Source: Brevundimonas sp. 357
GTDB taxonomy: Bacteria > Pseudomonadota > Alphaproteobacteria > Caulobacterales > Caulobacteraceae
Direction: 5' to 3'
DNA length: 64,000 nt
Assembly: GCF_003938605.1 (NCBI RefSeq)
Contig: NZ_RHWX01000004.1
Span: forward strand, 159,754-223,753
The position numbers were made by a program, and so were the translations under genes. Position 1 is the stretch's first letter; each line of letters opens with the position of its first letter. Under the pieces are notes generated by a model that saw only the letters and a program-made list of their open reading frames with translations, did not search any database and had not been told where the DNA came from. Shown here one piece after another: positions 1 to 8,476 of the stretch.

Positions 1-1613
1 GCAAATCTGACAATCGCCAATGGTCACAGGAAATTCGATTGCAGTCAGATTTTGATGGAAGGTTTAATTTCAACCTAGGAGCTAACTATTTAGATTTCAT
101 GTCTCAAGACGATTATTATGTATTCAATAACGTTTTTACGTTCTTGGCGGAATATTACTATAACGTTAATGTCGATAATCATTACTCGATGGGCAGGCAG
201 CCGCTTCTTTGTACGCCTCAGACGAATAAGGAGTGTGTCTATGTCGATCCGACGCCTATCAGTCAGTTGGCAGGCGACGGGCATAACTATTTCCGCAGCA
301 AGAATGTTGTTCATACACGTTCCTGGGCGGTCTTCGGCGAGGGGTATTGGGATCTGACGTCTGACCTGCGGCTGACGGCGGGGTTGCGTTACACCGATGA
401 TCGTAAGATCAGCACGCCCTATCCGAGCCAGCTCCTTCTGGGTGCGGATCGCGGCAACCCGGGACCGTCATCGGGCGGTTATGTCAGTCGTGGTTATCCG
501 GCGCTGCCGGACGTCAAGCAACAATGGGGCGCCCTGACCGGGCGACTGGTGCTGGACTGGAAGCCGGTGACGCCCTTTACGGACGACACCCTGATCTACG
601 CCTCCTACGCTCGGGGCTATAAGGGCGGCGGCGCTAACCCGCCTCGCGTCGACATCAATCCGTCGGTCATCCAGTATCAGCCGCTGGCCGAGTTGTTTGA
701 GCCGGAATACGTCAACGCTTTTGAGATCGGAACGAAGAACTCCTTCTACGATGGAAGGGTGCGGTTGAATCTGACCGCCTTCTATTACGACTATACCGAC
801 TATCAGGTATCGCAGATCGTCGATCGTATCTCGCTGAACGAGAACTTCGATGCGCGCATGATGGGGTTGGAGTTGGAAACGGTGTTCCAGCCGACCCCTA
901 ACCTGCGCTTGGATGCGAACATCGGCTATCTGGACACCAAGATCGGCGATGGCGAAGGCTCCATCGACGTCATGAACCGAACCCAGGGCAATCCCGACTG
1001 GATGGTGCTGCGGCCTTGGCTGCAGGTGCCGTCGAACTGTATCGCGCCGACCAAGCACGTCGAAAAAATCCTAGGCACGGCGTTTCATGAGAATACCAAG
1101 ACGCTCGCGCTTCAGGCGCTGTGCGGCGGTTCGCTTCGCACGGGGACGTTTGATCCCAACTACACCTCCAGCGTTCCCTTCTGGCGTCTGTTCGGCATCA
1201 CCTACGATCCATTCAAGGATGCGCCGAACGGGGGGCGTGGTTTTGAGGCGGATCTCAGCGGCAATGAACTGCCCAATGCGCCGAACATCACCGCCAATAT
1301 CGGCGCCCAGTACACATTCTTCCTTGGGGATTGGGATCTGACGCTGCGCGGCGATTACTACTATCAGGGAAGTAGTTATGCTCGTGTCTATAATACGGAA
1401 TATGATCGCCTGAAGGCATGGAATAATATGAATATCAACGTTACGCTTGAAAATATGTCGAGTGGCATAGTTTTCCAAGCGTACGTCAAGAATCTGTTTG
1501 ATGATACGCCAATCACGGACGCCTTCACGAACAGTGATGATACTGGTTTGACGACAAACGTTTTCACGCTTGATCCTAGATTGATAGCAGTAAGCGTAAG
1601 TAGGAGATTCTGA
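1..1613 (+). CDS. TonB-dependent receptor, C-terminal part (5' end outside window)
   Basis: The reading frame is open from the first bases of the window to a TGA at 1611-1613, so the N-terminus, plug and TonB box lie upstream. The visible part is all beta-barrel: alternating aromatic strands (for example WSQEIRL near the left edge, LIYASYARGYKGGG around 600) and a C-terminal strand ending in Phe (VSVSRRF), the usual outer-membrane insertion signal. The sequence style matches siderophore/vitamin-type receptors of Sphingomonadales and Caulobacterales, but the substrate cannot be told. A strong terminator follows directly, so the gene probably ends its transcript. The first in-frame start codon here (TTG at 39) is internal and is not the true start. 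Confidence 0.88.
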   Translation, partial: KSDNRQWSQEIRLQSDFDGRFNFNLGANYLDFMSQDDYYVFNNVFTFLAEYYYNVNVDNHYSMGRQPLLCTPQTNKECVYVDPTPISQLAGDGHNYFRSKNVVHTRSWAVFGEGYWDLTSDLRLTAGLRYTDDRKISTPYPSQLLLGADRGNPGPSSGGYVSRGYPALPDVKQQWGALTGRLVLDWKPVTPFTDDTLIYASYARGYKGGGANPPRVDINPSVIQYQPLAELFEPEYVNAFEIGTKNSFYDGRVRLNLTAFYYDYTDYQVSQIVDRISLNENFDARMMGLELETVFQPTPNLRLDANIGYLDTKIGDGEGSIDVMNRTQGNPDWMVLRPWLQVPSNCIAPTKHVEKILGTAFHENTKTLALQALCGGSLRTGTFDPNYTSSVPFWRLFGITYDPFKDAPNGGRGFEADLSGNELPNAPNITANIGAQYTFFLGDWDLTLRGDYYYQGSSYARVYNTEYDRLKAWNNMNINVTLENMSSGIVFQAYVKNLFDDTPITDAFTNSDDTGLTTNVFTLDPRLIAVSVSRRF

Positions 1614-1625
1614 GTTCAAATCCTG

Positions 1626-1659
1626 CGCCGCCACCTGAAATAAGGTGGCGGCGTTTTTT
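1626..1659 (+). terminator. Rho-independent terminator after the first TonB receptor
   Basis: An 11-bp perfect GC-rich stem (CGCCGCCACCT pairs with AGGTGGCGGCG) with a 6-nt loop is followed by a run of six T. It starts 13 nt after the receptor stop codon. Confidence 0.88.
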
Positions 1660-1786
1660 GTGATGACTTATCAAATTTGGAGTGAATAATTTAATATTAA
1701 TCATATTTAGAATTTGACTTACATTGTATTCAATTGTCTTTTGTTTGCGCCGCCATTATCTGGTGGAATATTTGGGAGGAGATGAT

Positions 1787-2263
1787 ATGTTTAAAGCTGC
1801 TTCTATTGCTTCGGCCGCCGTTCTCGCCATCGCGGGCTTTGCGGCTCCAGCCATGGCGCAATCGATCAGCCCAGCCGGTACGTCGTTTGTCTTGTCGGGC
1901 ACCCTGAACCTTCAGCAGTCGACGACTGTCCACTGTGACGTATCGCTGAACGGGACTGTGGCTGCTGACGGCAGCTCGGCCACCATCACCGGCGGCAGCT
2001 TCAGCCCAGGCGACTGGCAGTGCGGCCTGCTGGTCTCGCCGTCGGGCTTCCCCTGGACGATTACACCCACCGGAGGTGGTTCGATCACCATCACCAATAT
2101 CGGCGCCAGCTCGATCCTGGGCAGCTGCAATGGCGTCATCACGACGAACTGGAACAATGCAACCAGCAGCGTGACTTTCAATGGCTCCACCATTCCTGGC
2201 TCGCCGAACCAGTGCATCATTACCGGCACGCTGACGAGCACGCCGGGCCTGACCATTTCCTGA
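1787..2263 (+). CDS. Small secreted protein, PraB-like
   Basis: A 158-residue protein starting at ATG 1787, chosen because GGAGGA lies at 1776-1781 just upstream; an in-frame extension to 1724 has no comparable site. Residues 1-24 form a clear signal peptide ending in AMAQ. The mature part is rich in Ser, Thr and Gly with four Cys. Its order of motifs (SPAGTSF near the N-terminus, FPWTITPT in the middle, an ILGSC segment, then PGLTIS at the end) resembles the PraA/PraB proteins linked to alkane and hydrocarbon growth in Pseudomonas. That match is from memory of the family, so the function is tentative. It is monocistronic, between two terminators, after an AT-rich upstream region. Confidence 0.6.
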   Translation: MFKAASIASAAVLAIAGFAAPAMAQSISPAGTSFVLSGTLNLQQSTTVHCDVSLNGTVAADGSSATITGGSFSPGDWQCGLLVSPSGFPWTITPTGGGSITITNIGASSILGSCNGVITTNWNNATSSVTFNGSTIPGSPNQCIITGTLTSTPGLTIS

Positions 2264-2310
2264 TCATGCCTGATGGTGCGGTCGTCTTTTCCATGACTGC
2301 ATCGTTTCCG

Positions 2311-2347
2311 ACGCCGGGAGTTCGCAAGAGCTCCCGGCGTTTCTTTG
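2311..2347 (+). terminator. Rho-independent terminator after the PraB-like gene
   Basis: A 10-bp stem (ACGCCGGGAG with CTCCCGGCGT) with a 10-nt loop is followed by a T-rich tract. It lies about 50 nt after the stop codon. Confidence 0.8.
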
Positions 2348-2453
2348 ATTTGCGCACTGACAGTTCAGCAAACGGCGTCGTCTGTAAGGGCTAGGCCCGT
2401 GGCTTAATTTGACTTAGCTGTCAGGCGAGACGTCGCGTACGACGGAGTATCGC

Positions 2454-4643
2454 ATGCTGTTGTGGCTGCCCTTGGTCAGTCTGGCCGCTATGGGGCAGGC
2501 GGATGTCGCGCAGGCGGCGAAGGCCCGCACTCCTATGGCGAGCGCCGCAGCCGATCAGGCCATGCGCCAGAACCTGGAAGAGCCGGTCAGGGTCGATGAC
2601 GTGGAGGTTCGCGGCCGTCGCGGCGCGGCCCAGGTTCCGCCTGAGATCGAGTTGGGCGGCGCAGAGATCGACGCCCTGGGCGCCTGGGACATCAGCGAGG
2701 TGCTGCAGCGCTTGGGCGAGACGCATGGCGTCGGTGAAGCGCCTCTGGTGATCATCAACGGCAAGCGCGTGGCCAATTCCGGCGCCTTCACGGGCTTTCC
2801 GCCGGACGCGCTGTTGCGGGCAGAGGTGCTGCCCGCGGAGGCGGCTGCCCTCTATGGCGGCGCGCCTGGTCAGAGGGTAGTGAATCTGGTCCTGCAACGA
2901 CAGTTCCAGAGCCATGACGGCCGGGCGACGGGCGGGCGCCCGACACAGGGCGGGATGTCGTCATTGTCCGCCGATCTGCGTCGCTCTGCGATTGAAGGCG
3001 AGCGGACCCTTCAGTTCGGCGCTCGCGTTTCTCGCGACACCGCCTTGCGCGCCGACGAACGTGACCGGGAGGGGGGCGAGGGCTTGATGGACGGCGCGAT
3101 AACGTTGCGGCCTCGCGTGGACATGGCTGCCTTGAATCTCAGCGCGACGCGTCCGCTCGGCGATTGGTCGACCGTTTTCAGCCTGAACGGTCAGGCCCGG
3201 GAAAGCCCGTCGCGCATACGTTTCGGCGATGAGGTCGTTGACAGCATGCGTCGCAATGAAAGCATGGGCGCGGCCGTCGGGCTAAGCGGAAAGGCGCTGG
3301 GATGGCAGGTTCAGATGAACATAACCGGCCAGGCGTCGCGCGCTCGCGAGAGCGGATTCGGCGATATGCGAAGCGAAAACCGCATGGCAGGGGTTAGCGG
3401 ATCAGCCGGCCGCGCGCTGATTGAGCTGCCGACCGGGGCGTTGGTTGCAAATCTTAGCGGCAATCTCCTCGCCAACCAATCGACTGTCGAACGAGACCAG
3501 GGGCGAACGACAAGTCGCTTTGAGACGCGAGAGGCCAGGGGATCCCTAGCGTTTCCTCTGGCGAAAACCGGGATCCAAGGCGGCGTGTTGCGTGGCGTAG
3601 GCGATCTGCTTGCGACGGTCGGCGGCGGCGTTCGGGATACAGGCGCGGGATCTGGCGACGAGATAAACGCGGCCTTGACCTGGATACCGCGACAGAAGGT
3701 GCGCCTGAACGGTCTATGGTCCTCAGCCAACGACAGTATTTCTGACAATCTGAGGTCCGAACCTCTGTATCACGACACGCCCCGCGTGGTGTTCGATTTC
3801 CGCACCGGTCAGGCGGTGGAGGTCGTGCCGATCATGGGCGGCAATCCTGATCTGCAGCAACCGCGCGCGGAGCGCCTTTCGCTGACGGCGGCACTGGGGC
3901 CGTTCACGCGGTGGAGCCTGTCCGCCAATCTGGGCTATCAGCGCGACAAGACGATGAACGGGGTCGGCTCCCTGCCGGACCTGACGGAGGATGTCGAAGC
4001 CGCCTTTCCCGAGCGGTTCCGCCGCGATAGCGACGGACGATTGGTCAGCGTTGACTATCGCCCCCTGAACCTGGGTTCCAGCTTGACGGAAGGCTTGACC
4101 GGCAGTTTGAATTTCAACCTTCCGCGTCCTTCCAGGCCCGCTGCGGGCGAAGCGGCCGTGCTTAGGGTGACGCTGAACTACAGCTATGGTTTGCGCAGTA
4201 CGCTGTCGCTGGCCGCCGGGCTGCCTGAACTGGACCGGTTGCGGGGGGACGGAGGCGGCGTGTCCAGGCAGGACGCGCGCTTGATGATCGATGCGCGGAA
4301 AGGGCGCTGGGGGATGAACGCCTCGGCCCGCTGGCAGGACGGCTATCGCACGCGACGGTTGAGCGGGACGGATGGACCTGAAGACTTGCTGTTGGAGCCG
4401 TTCACGGCCGTGGACCTGAAGCTCAACTTCCAGATGACGTCCGCTCGTCCGGCAGCGGGCGGCCAAGGCGACGGGCCGCGCCGTCGGAGCGGCGGTCTGC
4501 AGGTGAACCTGGAGGTCGCGAACCTGTTCGATGAAAGGCCGAAGGCGCGGCTGGGCGACGGCGGACCGGCGCCCGGTTACGGTCGCGACTTTCAGGATCC
4601 GATCGGTCGCACGGTTCGTCTGAGCCTGCAGCGGCGCTTCTGA
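2454..4643 (+). CDS. Atypical TonB-dependent receptor
   Basis: A 729-residue outer-membrane receptor. It has a short signal peptide (about residues 1-22), a TonB-box-like stretch VDDVEVRG near residue 45, a compact plug (about 60-145, with VIINGKRVANSG and ALYGGAPGQRVVNLVLQ) and a long barrel to a final Phe (RLSLQRRF). The plug shows the usual INGKR and YG...VNL motifs but is shorter than in classical siderophore receptors, and the barrel has many charged Arg-rich turns. It belongs to a receptor type common in Sphingomonadales and Caulobacterales with no assigned substrate. No transporter or enzyme gene is coupled to it. ATG 2454 gives a complete signal peptide; its ribosome-binding site (ACGGAG) is modest. 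Confidence 0.8.
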   Translation: MLLWLPLVSLAAMGQADVAQAAKARTPMASAAADQAMRQNLEEPVRVDDVEVRGRRGAAQVPPEIELGGAEIDALGAWDISEVLQRLGETHGVGEAPLVIINGKRVANSGAFTGFPPDALLRAEVLPAEAAALYGGAPGQRVVNLVLQRQFQSHDGRATGGRPTQGGMSSLSADLRRSAIEGERTLQFGARVSRDTALRADERDREGGEGLMDGAITLRPRVDMAALNLSATRPLGDWSTVFSLNGQARESPSRIRFGDEVVDSMRRNESMGAAVGLSGKALGWQVQMNITGQASRARESGFGDMRSENRMAGVSGSAGRALIELPTGALVANLSGNLLANQSTVERDQGRTTSRFETREARGSLAFPLAKTGIQGGVLRGVGDLLATVGGGVRDTGAGSGDEINAALTWIPRQKVRLNGLWSSANDSISDNLRSEPLYHDTPRVVFDFRTGQAVEVVPIMGGNPDLQQPRAERLSLTAALGPFTRWSLSANLGYQRDKTMNGVGSLPDLTEDVEAAFPERFRRDSDGRLVSVDYRPLNLGSSLTEGLTGSLNFNLPRPSRPAAGEAAVLRVTLNYSYGLRSTLSLAAGLPELDRLRGDGGGVSRQDARLMIDARKGRWGMNASARWQDGYRTRRLSGTDGPEDLLLEPFTAVDLKLNFQMTSARPAAGGQGDGPRRRSGGLQVNLEVANLFDERPKARLGDGGPAPGYGRDFQDPIGRTVRLSLQRRF

Positions 4644-4723
4644 GCCGTTGAACATAGGTCGCATTGACGTTCTGATGTCGCGGGCGTTTGATCGGCTGTC
4701 CCTGACCCTGGGAGGCTGCGGCC

Positions 4724-5695
4724 ATGGGCGATAGAGTGCGACATGAACACGCCAGCCTGATCCGTCAGGCGCTGGATGACGAGGGGGCCGGAGCGCGCTC
4801 GGCCCTGGCGGCGTCGTGGCGTCGGTCCGTGACCCTGTACGGCCTGGACCCCAGCGAACATGGCGAGGTCGAGACGATCACCGAGCAGCAGCTGCGCGAG
4901 GCGCGGCAGGCGATGGAGCCGATGACGCGCGCGGCCGAAGGCGTGCTGGACCGGCTGTTTCTGGCCGTCGGCGGGGTGGGGTGCTGCGTTCTGCTGACCA
5001 ATGCCGAGGGCGTACCGGTCGAGCGACGCGGGGCTGTGGCCGACGACGACACCTTCCACCGCTGGGGCCTGTGGCCCGGCGCCGTCTGGTCCGAGGCGGT
5101 CGAGGGCACCAACGGCATCGGCACGGCCCTGGCCGAGCATCGCGCCGTGACCATCCATCGCGAACAGCATTTCCACGCCCGCAACACCGGGCTGAGCTGC
5201 ATCACCCACCCCATCCATGACCATATGGGACGGCTGGCCGGGGCGCTGGACGTTTCATCGTGCCGGGCTGACGCGACCGAGGCTATCCTGGGGCTGATCT
5301 CGGCGGCGGTGGCCGATGCCGCGCGGGCGATCGAGGCCCAGACTTTCCGCCAGGTCTTCGCCGATGCGCGCATCGTGCTGGCGGGCGGGGCCAGCGAGCG
5401 CAATGCGGCGGCCCTGCTGGCGGTGGATCGGGACGATCTGGTGATCGGCGCCACGCGGGCGGCGCGGTTGTCCCTGTCGATCACCGACGAGCGGATCGCG
5501 GCCCAGTTGCCCGCCTCCGACCTGTTGACGCCGGGCGGGGCGGAGATCGACTTGCTGGAGGCTGAGCGAGGGGCGGTGCGCCGCGCCCTGGCCCGGACCG
5601 GGGGCAATGTCTCGGCGGCGGCGCGGGCCCTGGGCGTCAGCCGGGCCACCCTGCACCGCAAGCTGCACCGTCTGGGCCTGATCAACCTGAACTGA
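4724..5695 (+). CDS. AcoR-like GAF/Fis-type transcriptional regulator lacking the AAA+ domain
   Basis: A 323-residue regulator. Residues about 60-200 resemble the GAF-like sensor of AcoR/acetoin regulators ([15 protein letters not shown], then [18 protein letters not shown]). The last about 45 residues are a Fis-type helix-turn-helix ([21 protein letters not shown]). The central sigma-54 AAA+ ATPase of full AcoR (about 640 residues) is absent, with no Walker A or GAFTGA motif, so it probably acts without sigma-54 as a simple DNA-binding activator or repressor. ATG 4724 follows GGGAGG. It sits 148 nt upstream of an aldehyde dehydrogenase of the type AcoR relatives control, and a perfect palindrome lies between the two genes. 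Confidence 0.85.
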   Translation: MGDRVRHEHASLIRQALDDEGAGARSALAASWRRSVTLYGLDPSEHGEVETITEQQLREARQAMEPMTRAAEGVLDRLFLAVGGVGCCVLLTNAEGVPVERRGAVADDDTFHRWGLWPGAVWSEAVEGTNGIGTALAEHRAVTIHREQHFHARNTGLSCITHPIHDHMGRLAGALDVSSCRADATEAILGLISAAVADAARAIEAQTFRQVFADARIVLAGGASERNAAALLAVDRDDLVIGATRAARLSLSITDERIAAQLPASDLLTPGGAEIDLLEAERGAVRRALARTGGNVSAAARALGVSRATLHRKLHRLGLINLN

Positions 5696-5711
5696 CCGAT
5701 CGCGACGGAAA

Positions 5712-5731
5712 CTGTCGCAAGTCTGCGACAG
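5712..5731. promoter_or_regulatory. Putative operator palindrome upstream of aldehyde dehydrogenase
   Basis: A perfect 8-bp inverted repeat, CTGTCGCA-N4-TGCGACAG, lies 17 nt after the AcoR-like stop and about 110 nt before the aldehyde dehydrogenase start. Fis-type helix-turn-helix proteins bind such dyads as dimers. That the neighbouring regulator binds here is inference. The arms are followed by no T-tract, so it is not a terminator. Confidence 0.5.
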
Positions 5732-5843
5732 GTGTGCGCCGCACCATCCGGGCGGCGTCTGGAACAGGCCGCCGGGCCGACCGACCTTGCTTCAAACGAC
5801 GCCGACAATCGGCGCCCAAGGAAACCGCAAGGAGGCCGTTCCC

Positions 5844-7361
<1,518 letters not shown>

Positions 7362-7370
7362 TCTCGATCA

Positions 7371-7399
7371 AGGCGCGGGCTTCGGTCCGCGCCTTTTTT
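7371..7399 (+). terminator. Rho-independent terminator after aldehyde dehydrogenase
   Basis: An 8-bp stem, AGGCGCGG with CCGCGCCT, and a short loop are followed by TTTTT, starting 9 nt after the stop codon. Confidence 0.88.
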
Positions 7400-7557
7400 G
7401 TTTCGACGGCGATTCAGGAAAGAAAGCCGCCGCCGCCACGAAGGTCGGCGTTGTGCACAAGCTCGGCTCGCGACCGAACTGACGTTCCCGTACCTCGGCC
7501 TGAGGCACGTCTCGGCCGTGAGGGCAGGGGCCTGGTCAAGCGGGTGAGCTAGGCGGA
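7400..7557. other. Intergenic stretch with no recognised content
   Basis: These bases lie between the aldehyde dehydrogenase terminator and the stop codon of the reverse-strand XRE-cupin gene. I see no open frame with a start and ribosome-binding site, no RNA gene and no clear repeat. Confidence 0.5.
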
Positions 7558-8178
7558 CTAGGCGGAGGAGTCTTCCCGCAAGAAGGCCGGAGTGCCGACA
7601 TAGAGCAGCAGGACTTCTTCGTCGGAATCGTTGCGTACGAAATGGGTCACGCGGCCATCGAAGTGCATCCCGTCGCCAGGGCCGAGCAAGGCTTCCACAT
7701 CGCCGGCGACAGCCGTCAGCGTTCCCTTGATGACGTATCGGAAAATCTCGCCGTTGTGGGAGTCTGGCGGAAAGGCGAACCCCGGCGGAATGCGAACCAG
7801 AACCGCATCCATCTTCCGGTCCGGCAGTTCGGATGAAAGATCGACATATCCCACGACGGAATCGATATCGACGGTCTTGGGCTCCGCTGCGCGGAACACG
7901 ATCTGGTTGGTCTGGGGCCACTCCATGAAGTGGGACACCTCCACCTCCAGCCCCTTGGCCAGGCTCATCAGGGACCAGACAGACGGCGTGGTGAGATTGC
8001 GCTCGGCTTGTGAGATGAACGGTGCGGACAGGCCGCTACGCGTCGCCAATTCCTGAAGCGTCAATCCCAGAGCTTTGCGGCGCGCCTTGATGCGATCGCC
8101 GATCGGCAGCTGCTGCACCTTTGAGCGCGTCTCAAACTTAAGAAAGGCGCTGCTCTTGTTGCGATGCGTCGTCATCAT
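7558..8178 (-). CDS. XRE-family regulator with C-terminal cupin domain
   Basis: A 206-residue regulator. Residues about 27-82 are an XRE helix-turn-helix (IKARRKALGLTLQELATRSG, then APFISQAERN). Residues about 125-200 are a small cupin (GEIFRYVIKGTLTAV ... PGDGMHFDGRVTHFVRN), the ligand-sensing fold of the PuuR/SutR-like group. Two adjacent ATGs (8178 and 8175) follow AGAAGG; the second has the better spacing. It is transcribed away from the TonB receptor/peptidase genes across an AT-rich, about 300-bp divergent region with palindromes, the standard layout for a local regulator. The ligand is unknown; a peptide breakdown product is a guess from context. Confidence 0.88.
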   Translation of the reverse strand: MMTTHRNKSSAFLKFETRSKVQQLPIGDRIKARRKALGLTLQELATRSGLSAPFISQAERNLTTPSVWSLMSLAKGLEVEVSHFMEWPQTNQIVFRAAEPKTVDIDSVVGYVDLSSELPDRKMDAVLVRIPPGFAFPPDSHNGEIFRYVIKGTLTAVAGDVEALLGPGDGMHFDGRVTHFVRNDSDEEVLLLYVGTPAFLREDSSA

Positions 8179-8209
8179 GCCTTCTCTGCAGCGTCCGCTC
8201 TTTGGGTCA

Positions 8210-8242
8210 GATCGAAAAGACGTTTTCGGTCAAATAAGACCG
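8210..8242. promoter_or_regulatory. Candidate operator in the XRE-cupin / TonB receptor divergent region
   Basis: Two interlocked inverted repeats share an arm: GATCGAAAA-N4-TTTTCGGTC (8210-8231, one mismatch pair) and CGGTC-N6-GACCG (8227-8242, perfect). They lie 30-65 nt upstream of the regulator start. The position suits autoregulation or shared control with the receptor operon. No experimental motif is known to me, so this is a pattern call only. Confidence 0.4.
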
Positions 8243-8476
8243 CAAGCCATCTGCCTGTGACCAATGTCGCAATCGCTCCTGCTCATTCAGTGCGTCCACA
8301 GTGACAGCGGCGATGGCGCGCCGCAATCCAAACAAACCTTCGACATGATCTTGTTCGCAAGCGCCGAAGAAAATAATGAAAAAGGCATACATATCAAAAT
8401 TTTTGAGGCTTCAAATTTATTGCGGGCTTTAAGGATGTGAGGCAAGAATGTGATGCTTTTACGAGGGTGGGCGCCA

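Noticed and set aside
5732..5843. Sigma-54 (-24/-12) promoter before aldehyde dehydrogenase
   Set aside because: No TGGCAC-N5-TTGC type spacing was found, and the neighbouring regulator lacks the sigma-54 ATPase domain.
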